Source of the DNA: Actinomadura sp. HBU206391
Lineage (GTDB): Bacteria; Actinomycetota; Actinomycetes; Streptosporangiales; Streptosporangiaceae
Length of the DNA: 56,831 nt
Direction of reading: 5' to 3'
NCBI RefSeq assembly: GCF_014323665.1
Contig: NZ_JABVEB010000025.1
Coordinates: forward strand, 1-56,831
Below, one piece after another: positions 8,739-15,832 of the stretch. A model generated the notes under the pieces. That model was not told where the DNA came from, made no database searches, and worked only from the letters and a program-made list of their open reading frames with translations. Positions within the stretch are counted from its first letter, which is position 1; the number at the start of each line of letters is the position of its first letter. The position numbers were made by a program, and so were the translations under genes.

Positions 8739-9091
8739 ATGGCAGAGTGCTGCAGACGATCAACCCTCCCGACACCGCGGAGGAGGCGTGCCACACTCAC
8801 GCCGGCCTCGTGCCCATCGCCCGAGAAGACGCCGAGCGCGCCGCCCGCACCCTCAAGGCCGTCTCCGACCCCACCCGCCTGCAGCTGCTCAGCATGATCC
8901 AGTCGAGCCCCGACGGTGAGGCCTGCGTCTGCGACCTCACCGAGCCACTCGGCCTCACCCAGCCCACCGTCAGCCACCACCTGAAGATCCTCCTCGACGC
9001 GGGCGTCCTCAACCGCGACAAGCGCGGCAGCTGGGCCTACTTCACCATCGCCCCCAACAAGCTCGAGGCGGTCCGCGCGCTCTTGGTCTGA
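8732..9091 (+). CDS. arsR: ArsR-family arsenic-responsive repressor 2
   Basis: A 119-aa ArsR with the classical As(III) site EACVCDLTEPL in the recognition-adjacent helix (Cys65 and Cys67), then the HTH TQPTVSHHLKILLDAGV and wing GSWAYF. GTG at 8732 is chosen because the frame upstream runs through the GTTCAC repeats. It closely resembles arsR6 in motif. No intact target gene lies directly downstream: an IS630-type insertion begins 57 bases after the stop, and the MFS scrap beyond it (10851-11033) may be what this repressor once controlled. Confidence 0.9.
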   Translation: MNDGRVLQTINPPDTAEEACHTHAGLVPIAREDAERAARTLKAVSDPTRLQLLSMIQSSPDGEACVCDLTEPLGLTQPTVSHHLKILLDAGVLNRDKRGSWAYFTIAPNKLEAVRALLV

Positions 9092-9148
9092 GTTGCCGGT
9101 CCTGAGCTTCACAGACTCCGTTCAGACACCCGGCCTGCGCATGCACTA

Positions 9149-9176
9149 GTGCCGCATCAGGCAACGTTCGCCCTGT
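9149..9176 (+). repeat. Left outer terminal inverted repeat of the IS630 unit
   Basis: Twenty-eight bases starting GTGCCGCATCAGGCAACG, perfectly inverted at 10816-10843 and preceded by TA. Confidence 0.85.
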
Positions 9177-9243
9177 CGTGTTGCGCAGGCTGCGGCGCTT
9201 ACGGGCGACATCGGTGTGCCTGGGGCCTCGGATAGGCTCAAGC

Positions 9244-9627
9244 ATGCGATCTCGAACAGGCGGCATGTGGTGGGGGACCACGATCGAAGCGCCGGACCCC
9301 AGCGGCTTGGCGAGGTTCTATGCCGAGCTCCTCGATTGGCACATCGGGCACGAAGAGCCGGGAACAGCCATCGTGGCCGCTTCCCCGCAAGGGCCGTTCT
9401 TCGTGTTCCAGCAGGCCGAGGGTTATCGGGCTCCGGTGTGGCCACCGGCCGACGGCGACCAGCGCCCGATGATGCACTTCGACTTCCAGGTCGGCGACCT
9501 GGACTCGGCGGTAGCCGAGGCCGTCGCCCTGGGCGCCATCGTGGCGGAGTTCCAGCCGCAGGAAAATGTACGAGTGCTCTTCGACCCTGCTGGACACCCC
9601 TTCTGCCTGTGTCGCGACGACAATTAG
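9244..9627 (+). CDS. VOC/glyoxalase-fold protein inside the IS630 unit
   Basis: A 127-aa single-domain protein of the vicinal-oxygen-chelate fold: an N-terminal TTIEAPDPSGLARFYAELL and a C-terminal VRVLFDPAGHPFCL are typical of glyoxalase/bleomycin-resistance-like proteins. ATG 9244 is chosen because homology-like sequence begins there; an upstream start at 9178 would add 22 atypical residues. It has no obvious promoter beyond the IS end and lies between the outer and inner left ends, so it may be a passenger gene. ArsI-type C-As lyases are also VOC proteins, but the characteristic adjacent Cys pair in mid-protein is absent. Substrate unknown. Confidence 0.75.
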   Translation: MRSRTGGMWWGTTIEAPDPSGLARFYAELLDWHIGHEEPGTAIVAASPQGPFFVFQQAEGYRAPVWPPADGDQRPMMHFDFQVGDLDSAVAEAVALGAIVAEFQPQENVRVLFDPAGHPFCLCRDDN

Positions 9628-9647
9628 TCAGGCGACGTTTGCCCTGC
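9628..9647 (+). repeat. Degenerate inner left end of the IS630 element
   Basis: TCAGGCGACGTTTGCCCTGC matches the outer-end segment at 9157-9176 at 17 of 20 positions. It overlaps the transposase stop, as expected for an original IS terminus. Confidence 0.65.
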
Positions 9648-10761
9648 TGACGACTTCGTGGAGGCGTTCGTCGGCGGCGTTTTTGTTCCGCCAGATGATG
9701 TAGCGGCGGATCATGCTGCCCTGAACCTTGTGGCTGGCGTGGTCGGTGCCATCGAGGGTGAAGTAGCGCAGGGCGGTGAACTGGGCTTCGATTCGGTTGA
9801 GCCAGGAGCTGTTGGTCGGGGTGTAGGCGATCTCCACGTTGTTCGCCGCCGCCCACGTCCCGACACGTTGGCACCGCTTCGTGGTCAGGTGCGGCGAGTA
9901 GTTGTCGCAGACGATCGCGATGCGGACGTCCACTGGGTGCAGCGAGCGCAGGTAGCGGCAGAATTCCAGGAACTTGGATCGGTTCTTGGTCTTCTTGATG
10001 TGGCCGTAGAGCTGGTCCTTGCCCAGATCGTAGGCGGCGAGCAGGTGCCTCACCCCGTGCGGACGGGTGTAGGTCGCCCGTCGGCGGGGTCTCGGTTCGC
10101 GGTCGGGGTCCTTGTGTCTCCCACCGCGTTCGGCCCACTGCTTTCCGGGGTGGGGCTGGAGGTTGAGTGGTCCGAACTCGTCCATGCTGAAGACGACTCC
10201 GGGTTCGCCCTCCTCAGGAATGACCTCGCCGTCGGCGATCGCGTAGAGGTGCTCGACCCGGGCCTTCTTGGTCGCGTCGTCGGGGTCGCGGGAGGTCTTC
10301 CAGGTCTTCATGCGTTGAAAGGAGACGCCCTCCTCGCGGAGCAGGACCCGCAGGCCCTCGTGGCTGATGTCGTCGACCACCCCCTCGGCGATCAGGAAAT
10401 CGGCCAGCTTGGTCAGGCTCCAGGTCGAGAACGGCAGACCGTGTTCGACCGGCCTGGACTTGGCGATCTTCTTGATCTCGCGCCGCTCGGGCAGGGTGAA
10501 GGTTCTCGGTCGGCCTCCCTTGTACTTCGGATACAAGGAGTCGAAGCCGTCGGTGTTGAAGTCATGGATCACGTCCCGGACCCGGTCCGCGCTGGTGAAC
10601 GTTACCTCGGCGATCTTCACCACCGGCATGCCCTGCGCGGACAGCAGCACCATCTGCGCGCGCCGCCAGGTCACCACCGAGCCAGCGCCCCTGCGGAGAA
10701 TCCGCAGCAGCCGTCCGCCCTCGTCATCATCGATCTCCCGCACCCGCACACGTTCAGCCAC
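9628..10761 (-). CDS. IS630-family transposase
   Basis: An intact 377-aa DDE transposase. N-terminal helix-turn-helix segments (about 1-130, including KIAEVTFTSADRVRDVI) precede the catalytic core, with probable triad residues Asp194 (FSMDEFG), Asp286 (VCDNYSPH) and Glu325 (NRIEAQF); the spacing and the last motif are typical of IS630. The final residues VSRANVA are encoded by the inner end-like repeat, so the gene runs into the element terminus. No frameshift or internal stop was seen, so the element may still be active. Confidence 0.92.
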   Translation of the reverse strand: MAERVRVREIDDDEGGRLLRILRRGAGSVVTWRRAQMVLLSAQGMPVVKIAEVTFTSADRVRDVIHDFNTDGFDSLYPKYKGGRPRTFTLPERREIKKIAKSRPVEHGLPFSTWSLTKLADFLIAEGVVDDISHEGLRVLLREEGVSFQRMKTWKTSRDPDDATKKARVEHLYAIADGEVIPEEGEPGVVFSMDEFGPLNLQPHPGKQWAERGGRHKDPDREPRPRRRATYTRPHGVRHLLAAYDLGKDQLYGHIKKTKNRSKFLEFCRYLRSLHPVDVRIAIVCDNYSPHLTTKRCQRVGTWAAANNVEIAYTPTNSSWLNRIEAQFTALRYFTLDGTDHASHKVQGSMIRRYIIWRNKNAADERLHEVVSRANVA

Positions 10762-10815
10762 GCGATCATTGTGGCCGCCAGGGGGCTGCCGGCGACAGCA
10801 GCCGGACGGCTCACA

Positions 10816-10843
10816 ACAGGGCGAACGTTGCCTGATGCGGCAC
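10816..10843 (-). repeat. Right terminal inverted repeat of the IS630 unit
   Basis: Perfect 28-bp inverse of 9149-9176, followed by the TA target duplication at 10844-10845. Confidence 0.85.
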
Positions 10844-10850
10844 TAGCCGA

Positions 10851-11033
10851 CGGTGGCGGTCCGGCAGTGGACCGACACCGCTGCTGATCGCCCGCGCCAT
10901 CCCGGCGGACGTCGCGCGCGGCAACCTTCCGCTGCTGCACGCCACTGCCGTCGCCGAACGATGGGGCACCACCGCAAACGGACTCCTATCCGTCCTACTC
11001 GGAGCACCCGTAGCGGCGGTCTCGGAGGTGGGA
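10851..11033 (+). pseudogene. C-terminal-region fragment of an MFS transporter
   Basis: Immediately right of the IS630 unit, one plus frame reads GPTPLLIARAIPADVARG and then ATAVAERWGTTANGLLSVLL. The intact MFS exporter at 17545-18795 has GPVTLLIAVAV and ATAISDRWGTTSYGALSGIL in the same order. The fragment has no start and runs without the final helices into the arsR3 promoter, so it is a relic truncated at both ends. It suggests that an arsR2-linked MFS gene was destroyed by the insertion and an accompanying deletion. Confidence 0.75.
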
Positions 11034-11048
11034 GAGCCGTCCCGACTC

Positions 11049-11084
11049 TTGACGGCAGTAGAAAATACTTGCATATTTGTGCAA
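11049..11084 (+). promoter_or_regulatory. arsR3 promoter and overlapping operator
   Basis: TTGACG (11049-11054) and CATATT (11072-11077) are spaced 17 bp, a good sigma-70 promoter. The inverted repeat TTGCA-N6-TGCAA (11069-11084) overlaps the -10 box and ends at the arsR3 ATG, as expected for an autorepressor site. Confidence 0.65.
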
Positions 11085-11459
11085 ATGAACAAGGGTCAAT
11101 CGTCTGCAGGCGACCTCGGCGCGGTTCTCTCCCACCAACTCTTCCGCGCCCTCGGGGACCCAACCCGAGTTCGCCTCCTTGATCTGCTCGCCGAACGATG
11201 CCGCGCCTGCTCAGTGTCCGAACTTGCCGACTGCCTCGACATCGACCTGTCGGTCGTATCTCGGCATCTAGCGCTCCTGCGGGCCGCCGGTGTGCTGCGG
11301 GCGACCAAGACGGGCCGCAATGTCCTGTACGAGATCCAGTTCGACGGCCTTGCCGAGGCTCTACGCGGCATCGCCGACACCCTTGAACGCGCCCGCGACG
11401 ACTTCGACGGCTCTGACGCTTGCGACCCGAGTGCCACCCAAGACGGAGAACCCCATTGA
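11085..11459 (+). CDS. arsR: ArsR-family repressor 3
   Basis: A 124-aa winged-helix repressor. The ATG at 11085 follows the palindrome directly. The HTH is LSVVSRHLALLRAAGV. The metal-site region is cysteine-rich (ERCRACSVSELADCL) and differs from the EACVCDL of arsR2 and arsR6, so it may sense a different thiophilic species. Its stop overlaps a TTG start of the next gene (TTGA), making a two-gene operon with the DUF2703-like protein. Confidence 0.88.
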   Translation: MNKGQSSAGDLGAVLSHQLFRALGDPTRVRLLDLLAERCRACSVSELADCLDIDLSVVSRHLALLRAAGVLRATKTGRNVLYEIQFDGLAEALRGIADTLERARDDFDGSDACDPSATQDGEPH

Positions 11460-12004
11460 CCACCCTCATCGACACCCCCAAGGCACCAACACCTGAAGGC
11501 ACCGCGCCCGGGATCCGGGTTGCCGTGGAGTACTGGACCGTGACCATGGACGGACAGGCGTCCTGCGGCTCGTGCGATACGACCCTCACCATGCTCGCCG
11601 ATGCCGTCGAGATCGTCCGCCCACTCGCAGAGCGACTCGGCATCGCAGTCGAGATCCGACCGCGCGTTGTCGCGACCTGGGCAGAAGCGGTCGACCAGAG
11701 AATTGTGGCGTCGCCGACCATCCGCGCCGCGGGCATCGAGCTCCGCCCCTCCCACCCCGACGAGACGGACACCCGGGTATGGGAATGGCGCGGGACGACC
11801 ACCACCTCGGTGACCTCCGAGGCACTGCTGAACTTTCTCGTCCAGGCCGTTGCGGCGCGCAGCGAGCAGCTCGACAACTATCTGGCCGGCGGGGGACCGG
11901 CGCCCTACGTCCGCCAGTTCCTCCAAGCAGCACCGGCTACTCAGGCGCCGGCACCCTCCGCCTGCGGCCCGAGTGAACAGCGGCCAGACCGTGATCAATG
12001 CTGA
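11456..12004 (+). CDS. DUF2703-like thioredoxin-fold CxxC protein
   Basis: A 182-aa soluble protein translated from a TTG overlapping the arsR3 stop. After a short leader it shows a beta strand then CGSC (Cys37-Cys40) at the start of a helix, followed by ASPTIRAAGIELRP, a cis-Pro-like thioredoxin-fold segment. This pattern resembles the DUF2703 family, which occurs beside metal and metalloid resistance genes. It ends in a Cys-containing tail (SACGPSE ... DQC). It could be a thiol reductase or an arsenic or mercury handling protein; no function is established from the sequence. Confidence 0.7.
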   Translation: MTTLIDTPKAPTPEGTAPGIRVAVEYWTVTMDGQASCGSCDTTLTMLADAVEIVRPLAERLGIAVEIRPRVVATWAEAVDQRIVASPTIRAAGIELRPSHPDETDTRVWEWRGTTTTSVTSEALLNFLVQAVAARSEQLDNYLAGGGPAPYVRQFLQAAPATQAPAPSACGPSEQRPDRDQC

Positions 12005-12077
12005 GGTGCGGCTGGCGGCCACTGCTCGCCGCTGAACCTCCCAGGAGCTGAATCACCCTTTAGTGGAGGTCTACACA

Positions 12078-12097
12078 ATCACACATACTCGTGTGAT
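12078..12097. promoter_or_regulatory. Palindromic operator of arsR4
   Basis: ATCACAC-ATACTC-GTGTGAT is a perfect 7-6-7 inverted repeat lying 10 bases before the arsR4 ATG. Confidence 0.75.
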
Positions 12098-12106
12098 AGT
12101 GGTTCT

Positions 12107-12511
12107 ATGACGGAAGAAGTCCAGGCTTGTTCGCCGGCGTTGTCGCCGGCGCAGCGGGCGGGCAAGCCCGCACTGGCCGACCGGCCGCTCATCACCGCCG
12201 AGCAGGCCGGTCAGCTGGTCGTGTTGTTCAAGGTGCTCGGCAACGACACTCGGCTGCGGCTGCTGCACGCGCTGCACCGCGACGGGGAGGTTCCCGTCGG
12301 TGAGCTGGCCGAGCAGGTCGGGATGCGGCCGCAGGCGGTGTCGAACCAGCTGCAAAGGCTCGGTGACCGCGGGATCGTGGCGGCCCGCCGGGAAGGCAAC
12401 CGGATCTTCTACTCGATCGCCGATCCCTGTATCCCGCTGGTGCTGGATCTGGCGCTGTGCCTGACCGAAGAGACGACGGTAGGCCGTGAGGCCATGAACG
12501 ACCCAACGTGA
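12107..12511 (+). CDS. arsR: ArsR-family repressor 4 of the arsM operon
   Basis: A 134-aa ArsR/SmtB protein with core GNDTRLRLLHALHRDG, HTH RPQAVSNQLQRLGDRG and wing NRIFYS. Cysteines sit C-terminally (ADPCIP ... ALCLTEE) rather than in the recognition region, plus one at Cys8, so inducer binding probably uses the C-terminal dimer helix as in CmtR-like members. It is followed after 55 bases by arsM in the same direction, and its own promoter carries a perfect palindrome. Confidence 0.88.
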   Translation: MTEEVQACSPALSPAQRAGKPALADRPLITAEQAGQLVVLFKVLGNDTRLRLLHALHRDGEVPVGELAEQVGMRPQAVSNQLQRLGDRGIVAARREGNRIFYSIADPCIPLVLDLALCLTEETTVGREAMNDPT

Positions 12512-12566
12512 CCAGCCGGTCCGATCGCACCGCTCCGCCGAACCACCCTGCCAAGGAGGCCATCAC

Positions 12567-13394
12567 ATGAGCGACACCACCGCCAGCACAGGCCCCGGTA
12601 ACGCGCCGGAGCCCGGTGAAAATGACGTGCGTGAGCAGGTCCGCGCCCGCTACGCCGCCGCCGCGCTCGCCGTCACCGATCCCACCACCATCGACTGCTG
12701 CGCCCCCTCGTCCTTGGACGATGAACGCTGCTCCCCGTCGGCCGGCGAGCTCGAGAAAGGATTCGGCGCCACCCAATACGCCGCGGCCGACCGGAACATC
12801 CTGCCCTCAGCCGCCTTGGCCGCCAGCCTCGGCTGCGGCAATCCCCTGGCCGTCGCCGATCTGAACGAAGGCGAGACCGTCCTGGATCTCGGCTCTGGCG
12901 GAGGCATCGATGTGCTGCTCTCCGCTCGCAGGGTCGGCCCCACCGGCCACGCCTACGGGCTCGACATGACAGACGAGATGCTGGACCTCGCCCGCCGCAA
13001 CGCCCGTGAGGCAGGCGCTACCAACGTTGAATTCCTCAAAGGCGACATGGAGGCCATCCCACTGCCCGACGCTCACGTCGACGTTGTGATCTCCAACTGC
13101 GTGGTCAACCTGTCCACCGACAAGTCGTCCGTGTTCGCTGAGACACAGCGGGTGCTACGGCCGGGCGGCCGGATCGGCATCAGCGACGTCGTCGCTGAGG
13201 ACCACCTGACCCATGCCGACCGCGCCGCCCGTGGTGAGCACGTCGGCTGTATCGCCGGGGCCCTCACCTTCGCCGAATATCAGGACCACCTGACCACCGC
13301 CGGCTTCACCGACATCACCATTCGGCCCACCCACCAGCTTGCCGACGGCATGCACTCAGCGATCATTCAAGCCACCAAGCCAGCCGCCACCTGA
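12567..13394 (+). CDS. arsM: Arsenite S-adenosylmethionine methyltransferase (ArsM)
   Basis: A 275-aa cytoplasmic enzyme that transfers methyl groups from SAM to As(III), giving methylated, partly volatile arsenicals. The start is supported by AAGGAGG 8 bases upstream. The SAM fold motif is DLGSGGG at 107-113. Family cysteines are present: Cys44-Cys45 (DCCAPS), Cys178 (SNCVVNLS) and Cys228 (GCIAGAL), matching the arsenite-binding set of ArsM. It is paired with arsR4. Confidence 0.95.
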   Translation: MSDTTASTGPGNAPEPGENDVREQVRARYAAAALAVTDPTTIDCCAPSSLDDERCSPSAGELEKGFGATQYAAADRNILPSAALAASLGCGNPLAVADLNEGETVLDLGSGGGIDVLLSARRVGPTGHAYGLDMTDEMLDLARRNAREAGATNVEFLKGDMEAIPLPDAHVDVVISNCVVNLSTDKSSVFAETQRVLRPGGRIGISDVVAEDHLTHADRAARGEHVGCIAGALTFAEYQDHLTTAGFTDITIRPTHQLADGMHSAIIQATKPAAT

Positions 13395-13575
13395 CCATCG
13401 TGCGACCGCACGTCGCCGATCGACCAGGCGAGGCTCTCCCAGGCGTGGCTTGGCGGCGACCGATCCCACTCCGCGTACCTGAGACGGGTGGCCCTGGCCA
13501 TTCCCCGGCGGGTGCCTGATCGCCGAGACCGCCGTGCACCAGCCGGAACCGACCGGCCGGCAACAACCCACCGAG

Positions 13576-14019
13576 TTAGCAGACGTCCTCGGGCGGGCAG
13601 CAGCGGCGCAGGTAGTCGCGCAACTCGTCCAGAGACTTCTCCACGGCCGCCACGTCGACCCGGTAGTGGACCTGTTTGCCGTCCCTGCGGGAGGTCAGCA
13701 GGCCGCCGCGGCGTAGCAGCGCCAGTTGCTGGGAGGCGGTGGACTGGCCGATGCCCAGCCGCTCGGCGACGGTCCCGACGGTCAGCTCGACGCCGCCGGT
13801 GAACAGTTCCATCATCTGCTGGCGCTGCTCGCTGGCCAGCCCTTTGAGGAAGTCGCGCAGCTTGTCACTCGGCTGGTCGACTCCCGCACACCCCGCAGGG
13901 CCAGTGCCGGCGACCGTGCCGGCCACTGTGATGGGCTCTGTCTCGGTCACCGTGCCATCACTTGCTCTCCCTGCCCGTTCGCCTGCCGCCCCGCCGGTCC
14001 TCGATCTCGTGCCCGGCAT
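13576..14019 (-). CDS. arsR: ArsR-family repressor 5 with C-terminal Cys cluster
   Basis: Transcribed divergently from the ArsO-like gene. ATG at 14019 is chosen because GGGAGA lies 8-9 bases upstream and the large palindrome stays outside the gene (147 aa). A GTG inside the frame would give a shorter protein. The core LASEQRQQMMELFTGG, HTH GQSTASQQLALLRRGG and wing RRDGKQVHYRVD are clear. It lacks CxC in the HTH but ends RRCCPPEDVC, so As(III) sensing probably uses this C-terminal triad. Confidence 0.85.
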   Translation of the reverse strand: MPGTRSRTGGAAGERAGRASDGTVTETEPITVAGTVAGTGPAGCAGVDQPSDKLRDFLKGLASEQRQQMMELFTGGVELTVGTVAERLGIGQSTASQQLALLRRGGLLTSRRDGKQVHYRVDVAAVEKSLDELRDYLRRCCPPEDVC

Positions 14020-14040
14020 TGGGCCAGTCTCCCACCCCGA

Positions 14041-14072
14041 ACATATCGTCATTTCGCGAAATGATGATATGT
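14041..14072. promoter_or_regulatory. 32-bp near-perfect palindrome between arsR5 and the flavoprotein
   Basis: The half-site ACATATCGTCATTTCG is followed by its inverse with one mismatch (CGAAATGATGATATGT). It lies 8 bases before the flavoprotein ATG and just upstream of arsR5, the expected place for a shared divergent operator. Confidence 0.8.
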
Positions 14073-14079
14073 TCTCGTC

Positions 14080-15168
14080 ATGTCGCACCGTACCGACCTC
14101 CTCATCATCGGGGGCGGCCAGGCCGGGCTGGCCGCCGCCCACACCGCCCGCGCCATGGGCCTGACGCCTGTGGTGCTGGAGGCCACCCGGTCCATGACCG
14201 GGTCGTGGCCGCACTACTACGACAGCCTGGCCCTGTTCTCACCGGCCCGCCGCAGCGCGCTGCCCGGGCGGCCGTTCCCTGGCGACCCCGACGGCTACCC
14301 GACCCGTGACCAGGTCGTGGCCTACCTGACGAACTACGCCGCCGCGCTGGACGCCGACATTCGCACCGGCCACCGCGTTGAGCGCATCGCCGCGCCCGCC
14401 TCCGGCGGGTTCGAGGTCACCACCACCGGCGGCGAGAGGTTCGAGGCGCCGATGGTGATCGCCGCGACCGGGGCGTTCAGCCGCCCGCACCGGCCCGAGC
14501 TCCCAGGGCTGAGCTCTTTCGCCGGCACGGTGCTGCATTCCTGTGACTACCGGCGCCCCGAGGCGCTGGACGGGCAGCGGGTCGTGATCGTCGGTGGCGG
14601 GAACTCGGCGGTCCAGATCGCGATCGAACTCGCCGGGCACGCGCGGGTGAGCCTGGCGACACGCCATCCGCTGCGGTTCATGGCCCAGCGGGTGCTCGGC
14701 CGTGACATGCATCTGTGGCTGCAATGGACCGGGCTGGACACCGCCGGATGGGCCAGGCCGCTGCTGACGGGCGGCAAGGGTGCCCCGGTGTTCGACACCG
14801 GCACCTACCGCAAGGCCATCGCCACCGGCAATCCCGACCGCCGCCCGATGTTCAGCCGCCTGGAAGGCGCACAGGTGGTGTGGGCGGACGGTACCCGGGA
14901 GCAGGCCGACACGATCCTGCTGGCCACCGGGTACCGGCCCGGCGTTGACTACCTCGCCGGCCTGAGCAACGCCCTGGACGCCGACGGGCAACCCCGCCAC
15001 CACGGTGGCGTGTCACCCACCCATCCGGGCCTGGGATTCGTCGGACTGGAATGGCAGCGCTCCTTCGCCTCAGCCACGCTGCGCGGCGTCGGAGCCGACG
15101 CCCGCCACGTCCTCAGCCGGCTGCGCAAGCAGGCACAAGCCGACGCCCCAGCCGGCACCCGCCGATGA
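14080..15168 (+). CDS. ArsO-like FAD/NAD(P)-dependent monooxygenase-type flavoprotein
   Basis: A 362-aa cytoplasmic flavoprotein with two dinucleotide folds: GGGQAG near the N-terminus for FAD and GGGNSAVQ mid-protein for NAD(P)H. ATGYRP is near the C-terminal third. The architecture resembles Trk-type/group B monooxygenases and the ars-linked ArsO proteins. It is controlled by the palindrome it shares with arsR5. A role in oxidising arsenicals is inferred from context; the substrate is not readable from sequence. Confidence 0.82.
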   Translation: MSHRTDLLIIGGGQAGLAAAHTARAMGLTPVVLEATRSMTGSWPHYYDSLALFSPARRSALPGRPFPGDPDGYPTRDQVVAYLTNYAAALDADIRTGHRVERIAAPASGGFEVTTTGGERFEAPMVIAATGAFSRPHRPELPGLSSFAGTVLHSCDYRRPEALDGQRVVIVGGGNSAVQIAIELAGHARVSLATRHPLRFMAQRVLGRDMHLWLQWTGLDTAGWARPLLTGGKGAPVFDTGTYRKAIATGNPDRRPMFSRLEGAQVVWADGTREQADTILLATGYRPGVDYLAGLSNALDADGQPRHHGGVSPTHPGLGFVGLEWQRSFASATLRGVGADARHVLSRLRKQAQADAPAGTRR

Positions 15169-15174
15169 GATGAC

Positions 15175-15540
15175 TCAGGCCGCCGTGAGCGCCGGCAGCG
15201 CGAACAGGCCCGACAGGCGGGTGAGTGCCTCGGGGACCACCCTGTAGTACACCCAGGTCCCGCGCCTTTCGCCTTCGATCAAGCCGGCCTGGCGTAGCAC
15301 CTTCAGATGGTGGGAGATGGTCGGCGCGGTCAGCTCGAACGGCACGGTCAGGTCGCACACGCAGGCCTCCCCGCCTTCCGCCGAGGCGATCAGGTTCAGC
15401 AGCCGCAGCCGGATCGGGTCGGCAAGGGCCTTGAACACCCCGGCCAGCTCGGTCGCCTCGCCGGCGCCCATCACCGGGCCGCTCAGTGGCGCGCAGCACA
15501 CCGGGGTGGACACGTCCTCAAGGCCCAACGACTTCGACAT
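15175..15540 (-). CDS. arsR: ArsR-family arsenic repressor 6
   Basis: A 121-aa ArsR. ATG at 15540 is preferred over one 12 codons upstream because the sequence MSKSLGLEDVSTPVCCAP is typical of actinobacterial members. The As(III) site EACVCDLTVPF is canonical, with HTH TAPTISHHLKVLRQAG and wing GTWVYYRV. An additional N-terminal Cys pair (PVCCAP) may contribute to metalloid binding. It faces away from the Cys-rich peptide/flavoprotein/MFS operon and is convergent with the ArsO-like gene, with only 6 bases between stops. Confidence 0.92.
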   Translation of the reverse strand: MSKSLGLEDVSTPVCCAPLSGPVMGAGEATELAGVFKALADPIRLRLLNLIASAEGGEACVCDLTVPFELTAPTISHHLKVLRQAGLIEGERRGTWVYYRVVPEALTRLSGLFALPALTAA

Positions 15541-15618
15541 GCCTCTAATTTGACATCCATCTATCCCGCAAGGCAAACTCGCGCCTACTTAGACGAACTT
15601 CGAATCAAGGAGGTCGGG

Positions 15619-15798
15619 ATGCGGTCGCTGCTCACCCGGATCACGGTCCGCCGTTCCACCCGTCCTGCCGGCACCGCTGCCGGGGCCGGGCGAGTCACCT
15701 TCGACGAGTGCTGCGGCGGCGAGGTCTGCACCAGCGGCTGCCGCTCGGCCGCCCATCGCGACCGCGTCACGCACGCCGCCTACCGCGCCCGGTTCTGA
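15619..15798 (+). CDS. 59-aa cysteine-rich peptide in an ars operon
   Basis: An ATG with AAGGAGG 5 bases upstream opens a 59-residue basic protein. A basic N-terminal half (about residues 5-25) is followed by TFDECCGGEVCTSGC (Cys31, 32, 37, 41) and a His-containing tail. It begins the transcript divergent from arsR6 and is 34 bases before the Cys-tailed flavoprotein. The clustered cysteines suggest As(III) or metal binding, for example as a chaperone or sink. No named family is recognised with confidence. Confidence 0.75.
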   Translation: MRSLLTRITVRRSTRPAGTAAGAGRVTFDECCGGEVCTSGCRSAAHRDRVTHAAYRARF

Positions 15799-15832
15799 CC
15801 CGCTCTCGATCAGCCTCAGTAAGGAGACATCC

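Larger units (their letters stand above)
9149..10843. mobile_element. IS630-family unit carrying a VOC gene
   Basis: The unit is bounded by perfect 28-bp inverted repeats (9149-9176 and 10816-10843) flanked on each side by a TA dinucleotide (9147-9148, 10844-10845), the target duplication expected of IS630/Tc1-mariner elements. It contains an IS630-type transposase on the minus strand and a plus-strand VOC gene between the left outer repeat and the transposase. A second, degenerate end-like copy at 9628-9647 (17 of 20 matches) coincides with the transposase stop. The basic IS may therefore be 9628-10843, with the outer left repeat enlarging it. Confidence 0.85.

Noticed and set aside
9244..9627. 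VOC gene as an ArsI C-As lyase
   Set aside because: The adjacent cysteine pair expected in ArsI is absent; only the generic fold is supported, and the gene lies within the IS unit.
9658..10887. 409-codon frame opposite the transposase
   Set aside because: The opposite strand encodes an intact DDE transposase; this frame is a shadow produced by high GC.
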